A stretch of DNA of 64,000 bases, taken from assembly GCA_027924645.1 (NCBI GenBank), contig BSBN01000829.1, positions 7,564,001 to 7,628,000 of the forward strand, written 5' to 3'. The position numbers were made by a program, and so were the translations under genes. Position 1 is the stretch's first letter. Each line of letters begins with the position of its first letter. Source of the stretch: Cunninghamia lanceolata. Lineage: Eukaryota > Streptophyta > Pinopsida > Cupressales > Cupressaceae. This document shows positions 59,362 to 64,000 of this stretch, piece after piece. The notes under the pieces are model-generated. The model worked only from the letters and a program-made list of their open reading frames with translations. It searched no databases and was not told where the DNA came from.

Positions 59362-60908
59362 TGATGCAGAGGCATCCACACTAAAACCTTGACATACAGC
59401 ATGTATGTCTACAACCCATCATCATCATCATATTTTCTGTTAACATTGTCAGCATCATCATATTTTCTCTTGCCGACCGATATCCTCCTGCAGACAAACC
59501 TTCGACCTTTCCCCTGTCAGCAACATCATCATATTCGGCTATCGGCAGCATCATCATATGCGGCAAGCGCAATCATCCTCTTGACGATCACTGTTCATCT
59601 TACCGCTAACCTCTATCTGCAGCATCATGATGTTTGACATCATCTTCATCAGCAGGATATAAAATATCTGGTTCCTCCCATATATCCTGATGACGACACT
59701 TCACGCACCTTTCCTTCGATGGTTACGTTACCCCGATATCCTACTACTTAAACAACAGCATCAGGATATGACTTATCTGGTCATATTGAAACATCCTGAT
59801 GATGATACTCAACTTTATACTGATGATGAATATTCTACCGAATATCCTCCTCCCGATCCACTTAACTTCTCAATGCCTTATGCCGATACCTAAACACTTA
59901 TGGTCAGCAGGATAAACCTTTATCGGGTGATATTTCAGAATGTCCTGATGACGATTATCCTGATGACGATGACATCATATGCAGCTCCTCCAATATCCTG
60001 CTGTCGGCCAAACATAACATTATCGGCCCGCGATGGTTTTATCAACCTGATCTTCTACCGTATGCCGATATACTCTTCCTTGGCAACACTTGATGATGAT
60101 CATCCCAATGCACATTCACCTTATGCAAACTACTGCATCATGCTCATCTCCACCTACTCGGATGACGCCTGAAGTAACTACAAGATATCCACAGAAATAT
60201 CCTGATGATGCCGTTGCGATGGATTTCCCAACCTTAGCAAATTTTCAATCCGCCGAACCTCCTGAGGTGACCCGATCTGCTTCCTGGACAACTTTCCAGA
60301 CTCAAACTACTAGCACGACCTAGCACATACCCATGCTAGGGTTCTCAACACCTCTCGACTGCGATCCTGCAAACATACATGTGAATAAACAGAAAATGCA
60401 AACTAAATCCTAAACTACTGTACATAGCCATTCCACCGATTCGACGAATCAACCGGTGGAATGGATCAGCGAATCCATGCAACCACCAAAACAGCAACTC
60501 GATTACACAATGGAATTCAAAACAGAGAATGGACACAAACAGGATCTCTTTATTGATTTCAAAAGATGCAAATACAATACTCAGTCTCTCCCTCTGTCTC
60601 ACTCTCAGCAAAGTCTGATCGATGATCTGCAATACTGCCTAAAACCAACCGATCCTAATACATAAATAGGATCTGCTTGCGAGTACTACCACTCGATTCC
60701 TAGCGGCTGGGAGCTTCCAAGCGGCTGGGAGGAGATCCAACTGAACTAACAACCTAAATAGCTGTCCAAACTATCTAAAAATAGTAAAGTATGGTCAACA
60801 TGACCTTATTACATGCATTGGTCTTATAAGACCTTCTTGGAAACATTAACAAGACTTAAACTAACTAACTGCCTCATGGAGGCCAGATGTCAAGTAGGTG
60901 CTCCTGCA
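59362..60908 (-). repeat. Chromovirus-type 3' LTR (left)
   Basis: The start TGATGCAGAGGC is fixed by alignment to 63147. The end CTCCTGCA (60908) is inferred from the polypurine-like GGGGAGTATGG (minus strand, 60909-60919) next to it, giving about 1547 bases. Rich in CATCAT, GATGATGAT and CCTGATGACGAT words. Open frames in it (59389-60323) recur in the other LTR because the DNA is duplicated; I do not regard them as genes. Confidence 0.85.
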
Positions 60909-61461
60909 CCATACTCCCCAACAGAAAAGAACTCATGTCCCATGAGTTAGGTTGTGGAAGTCCTCCACCTTTACACTTTGCCTTTGTAGTGTCTTGACCT
61001 GTTCTAGCTTTGTCCTCTGTTGGCTCTCGGCTGCTCCAAGACTTCTGAACTGGAACTTGCTTTCTTACAAGTAAATCGTCATGCCTGTCAATGTAGGCCT
61101 TTCTCTCACATACCTTGTGTTTGTCAGGTTGTCTGACCAGAACCTCTGTCTGAACTGCCTCTTGAACTTCTGCAATGTTCAACTCTATCTTTCTTTCAAC
61201 TCTTATAGGACAAACAATAGTCCCAACTATGACAACATCCTTGTCATTCCTCTCAACTGGTTGCTGTTTGCAAACCTATTTCTGAAGCTGCTGCTGACCT
61301 CTGTCAGTCAAAACTGAAACTGTCTTCAAACTGTTGTCCTTAACAACTCCTTTTCATGTAGTGTCCTCAACTACCTTTATGCCTACTCCTATAGGCATAT
61401 GCACAAACTCCTTCTTTCCCACTAAAATGATTTTGGCTACCTTTTGTACTGCAGCTGCTTC
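60909..61461 (-). pseudogene. Remnant of polyprotein C-terminus
   Basis: Same frame as the gag-protease ORF, continuing past its stop at 61462 with further stops near 61340 and 61280, then open from 61182 into the LTR edge. Ends SWDMSSFLLGSMVQEHLLD, which reads like the terminal residues of a chromovirus polyprotein. So the pol core has been cleanly lost, while both ends of the original frame remain. Confidence 0.55.
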
Positions 61462-63054
61462 CTATAATGGCATCAACATAATAGTCTTCCCATCTTTCTT
61501 GATGGTGTAGGTATTAGCATACCCATCATACAGTACCCTCCTGTCAAATTGCCATGGTCTACCCAACAGTAGGTGACAATATTCCATGGGCAAAATGTCA
61601 CACAAAACTCTATCCTGATATGCTCCAATCTGAAAATCCACATATGCCTGTTCATAGACAAAAAGTGATTGACTATCACTCACCCAAGATGCCTTGTAAG
61701 GGTTTTGATGTGGAATCCTTTCCAAATGCAGTTTATCCACCATTTCCTGAGATACCATGTTGTCTGTTGAACCAGTATCAATGACAACCTTACATACCTT
61801 ACCTTTGCTCTTGCATGTGGTCTTGAAAAGAGCTCTTCTTTGCATCATATCTTTTGATGTCTGCAAACTAGTTCTCCTTAGCATCAATGCTTCTCCCTCC
61901 TCAGGATATCCATAATTGTCAGGAACTCTATCTTGATAAGTGTTGAAACTTTGCACACTTTGCTCTACTTTCTCTTCTTGCACAAGTTGTACTCTCTTGT
62001 CATTCGTTCTATCATTTCTGGATGATGAACCTTTGCTTTCTGGACATTTGAAAAATGGATGACCAAACTCACCACAGGTGTAACACTTTCCTGAAAATGT
62101 AGTAGAACCTCTACCACCTCCAAATCTACTTCTATTACCTTTCCATCCACCTCTGAAATTAGACTGTCCCTGTCCTTTACCAGTGTCTTCTTGACCCTCA
62201 TTGGTTTGCCTTGTTGTAGGGGCTAATCCTCTTCCCCTCATATTGTTTCCTCTTCCTCTCATGGACTTATCTTGTCTTCTATTCATCTTTTCTTCAATCC
62301 TGATTGCCATTTGGTAACAATCCTCCACACTCTTAGGGTTAGCTAAAACTAACTCATCCTGTATGTTCAATCTCAAACCAGCCAAGTACCTAGCCACCTT
62401 TTCTACCTCATTCTCATGATGACCAGATCTCATACTCAACTTATAAAACTCCTCAGTATATGCCTTCACATCCATTTCCTTCTGCCTTAAAAATTGTAGC
62501 TTCTTAAACATCTGAATTTCATAATCCTTGGGCAAGAATTTACCTTCGATCCTTGCTACCATTTTATCCCATGAAGTGATCTTTGACCTTCCTTGTTTCC
62601 TTCTCTCGGATTGTACATAATCCCACCATACCAAAGCATGACCTCCTAACTTGGTCTTTACAATCTTTACCTTCTGATCCTTAGCAACATCTTCACATTC
62701 AAAGTGATTATCAAGTGCAGCAATCCAATCCAGTAACTCATCTTCATTCAAACTTCCATTATACTTAGAAACATCAACCTTTACCTTAGGTTTATCACTC
62801 TGTACTGCCTTTAATAGTTTTGCAAATCTCTGGTCTTCAGCATCCAGATCTTCAGCTACCTCTTCATACTCTTCAACAGTATCTTCATCTTCTTCAGACT
62901 CACTATCTTCCACTTCCCACTTTTTGTTCTTCTCCAAGGCTACAAGCCTGGCTTGAAGTGCTTCAGCAAGCTCCTTCATCTTCCTCATCTCTCTGGCATG
63001 TTTTTCCTTCATCTCCTGCAATTCCCTTGCAGTACCATTACCTTTTGGAGGCAT
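61462..63054 (-). CDS. Intact gag-protease polyprotein, chromovirus type
   Basis: 530 codons without interruption. Residues 1-95 are a charged coiled-coil lead with an acidic run (SESEEDEDTVEEYEE). Residues about 96-270 are the retrotransposon gag core (LDWIAALDNHFECEDVAKDQ, HALVWWDYVQ, KYLAGL-like RYLAGLRLNIQDEL). An Arg/Gly-rich region precedes the zinc knuckle CYTCGEFGHPFFKC at residues 324-337. The aspartic protease has its catalytic Asp at residue 426 (VVIDTGSTDNMVS) and the late block CHLLLGRPWQFDRR. The start at 63054 lies 77 bases inside the primer site. Gag packages element RNA; protease processes the polyprotein. The protease style suits Reina/CRM/Galadriel chromoviruses more than Tekay. 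It is the only clearly intact long coding frame in the window. Confidence 0.93.
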   Translation of the reverse strand: MPPKGNGTARELQEMKEKHAREMRKMKELAEALQARLVALEKNKKWEVEDSESEEDEDTVEEYEEVAEDLDAEDQRFAKLLKAVQSDKPKVKVDVSKYNGSLNEDELLDWIAALDNHFECEDVAKDQKVKIVKTKLGGHALVWWDYVQSERRKQGRSKITSWDKMVARIEGKFLPKDYEIQMFKKLQFLRQKEMDVKAYTEEFYKLSMRSGHHENEVEKVARYLAGLRLNIQDELVLANPKSVEDCYQMAIRIEEKMNRRQDKSMRGRGNNMRGRGLAPTTRQTNEGQEDTGKGQGQSNFRGGWKGNRSRFGGGRGSTTFSGKCYTCGEFGHPFFKCPESKGSSSRNDRTNDKRVQLVQEEKVEQSVQSFNTYQDRVPDNYGYPEEGEALMLRRTSLQTSKDMMQRRALFKTTCKSKGKVCKVVIDTGSTDNMVSQEMVDKLHLERIPHQNPYKASWVSDSQSLFVYEQAYVDFQIGAYQDRVLCDILPMEYCHLLLGRPWQFDRRVLYDGYANTYTIKKDGKTIMLMPL

Positions 63055-63130
63055 TTTGTCAACCTCTCACTTCTCTACCTCTGTCCTTTCAGTGACAGAA
63101 TCAACACACAACAGCCCAGACCTTTTGCTG

Positions 63131-63143
63131 AGCTCTGATACCA
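63131..63143 (-). other. Chromovirus-type primer binding site
   Basis: Minus strand TGGTATCAGAGCT, perfect initiator tRNA-Met complement, three bases inside the 5' LTR. Confidence 0.9.
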
Positions 63144-63146
63144 CTA

Positions 63147-64000
63147 TGATGCAGAGGCATCCACACTAAAACCTTGACATACAGCATGTATGTCTACAAC
63201 CCATCATCATCATCATATTTTCTGTCAACATTGTCAGCATCATCATATTTTCTCTTGCCGACCGATATCCTCCTGCAGACAAACCTTCGACCTTTCACCT
63301 GTCAGCAACATCATCATATTCGGCTATCGGCAGCATCATCATATGCGGCAAGCGCAATCATCCTCTTGACGATCACTGTTCATCTTACCGCTAACCTCTA
63401 TCTGCAGCATCATGATGTTTGACATCATCTTCATCAGCAGGATATAAAATATCTGGTTCCTCCCATATATCCTGGTGACGACACTTCACGCACCTTTCCT
63501 TCGATGGTTACGTTACCCCGATATCCTACTACTTAAACAACAGCATCAGGATATGACTTATCTGGTCATATTGAAACATCCTGATGATGATACTCAACTT
63601 TATACTGATGATGAATATTCTACCGAATATCCTCCTCCCGATCCACTTAACTTCTCAATGCCTTATGCCGATACCTAAACACTTATGGTCAGCAGGATAA
63701 ACCTTTATCGGGTGATATTTCAGAATGTCCTGATGACGATTATCCTGATGACGATGACATCATATGCAGCTCCTCCAATATCCTGCTGTCGGCCAAACAT
63801 AACATTATCGGCCCGCGATGGTTTTATCAACCTGATCTTCTACCGTATGCCGATATACTCTTCCTTGGCAACACTTGATGATGATCATCCCAATGCACAT
63901 TCACCTTATGCAAACTACTGCATCATGCTCATCTCCACCTACTCGGATGACGCCTGAAGTAACTACAAGATATCCACAGAAATATCCTGATGATGCCGTT
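63147..64000 (-). repeat. Chromovirus-type 5' LTR (right, cut by window end)
   Basis: First 854 bases, matching 59362-60215 at a constant offset of 3785. Confidence 0.95.

Larger units (their letters stand above)
59362..64000 (-). mobile_element. Young chromovirus-type gypsy element with gag-protease only (TR-GAG type)
   Basis: LTRs 59362-60908 and 63147-beyond 64000. Over the 854 shared bases I see about three differences and no indel, so insertion was recent. A perfect initiator-Met primer site lies at 63131-63143. The internal 2.2 kb encodes gag and protease, then jumps to the last part of a polyprotein; RT, RNase H and integrase are absent. It matches the published idea of terminal-repeat retrotransposons with gag (TR-GAG). 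The right end and target duplication are outside the window. Confidence 0.9.

Noticed and set aside
59389..60323. Several 67-90 codon frames repeated at 63174-63957
   Set aside because: They lie in the LTRs and are duplicated only because the LTRs are; composition is driven by CAT/GAT words and no domain is visible.
60345..60632. 95-codon minus-strand frame in the left LTR
   Set aside because: Inside U3 of the LTR, no motif; treated as chance.

Overview
This window looks like intergenic DNA from a large plant nuclear genome. I find no host gene, rRNA, tRNA or CRISPR array. Almost everything recognisable is LTR retrotransposon: Ty1/copia and Ty3/gypsy gag, protease, integrase, RT and RNase H remnants, initiator-tRNA-Met-type primer binding sites, and very long repeat-rich non-coding stretches. 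The amount and age spread of the nested elements suit a gymnosperm or another giant-genome vascular plant, but the species cannot be fixed from the sequence.

The layout is two nested towers plus flanks. Tower 1 (1-38777): the end of an unidentified LTR element (1-1358) cuts a minus-strand copia (copia-1, 1359-4560). A second minus-strand copia (copia-2) spans 4747-38777; its gag-pol is at 33541-37652 and its left LTR is split into three pieces by two later insertions. The first is a minus-strand gypsy with giant LTRs of 6.5 and 5.4 kb (4920-23796, perfect 5-bp duplication AGCCT). The second is a plus-strand LTR element without pol (LARD-A, 24430-33330), itself hit by a short LINE-like tail.

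Tower 2 (43046-58425): a minus-strand gypsy gag (gypsy-2) is split by a minus-strand copia-type element (copia-3, 44257-57625, perfect duplication AGTTG). The left LTR of copia-3 is in turn split by a plus-strand non-coding LTR element (LARD-B, 44784-50559, duplication TTACC/TTATC). The segment 38778-43045 holds tandem repeats and one probable LTR fragment. The right edge (59362-64000) is a young minus-strand chromovirus-type element with an intact 530-codon gag-protease frame and no RT or integrase.

The most unusual theme is long sense-strand reading frames of unknown function in three LTR families. One of about 965 codons lies inside each giant gypsy LTR. One of about 1050 codons replaces pol in copia-3. 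One of about 526 codons replaces pol in LARD-A. The first two share a short motif block and may be related. The giant-LTR gypsy also carries a second RNase H domain between protease and RT. Nearly all frames are broken by stops and frameshifts, so most of the window is decayed; the chromovirus-type gag-protease is the exception.
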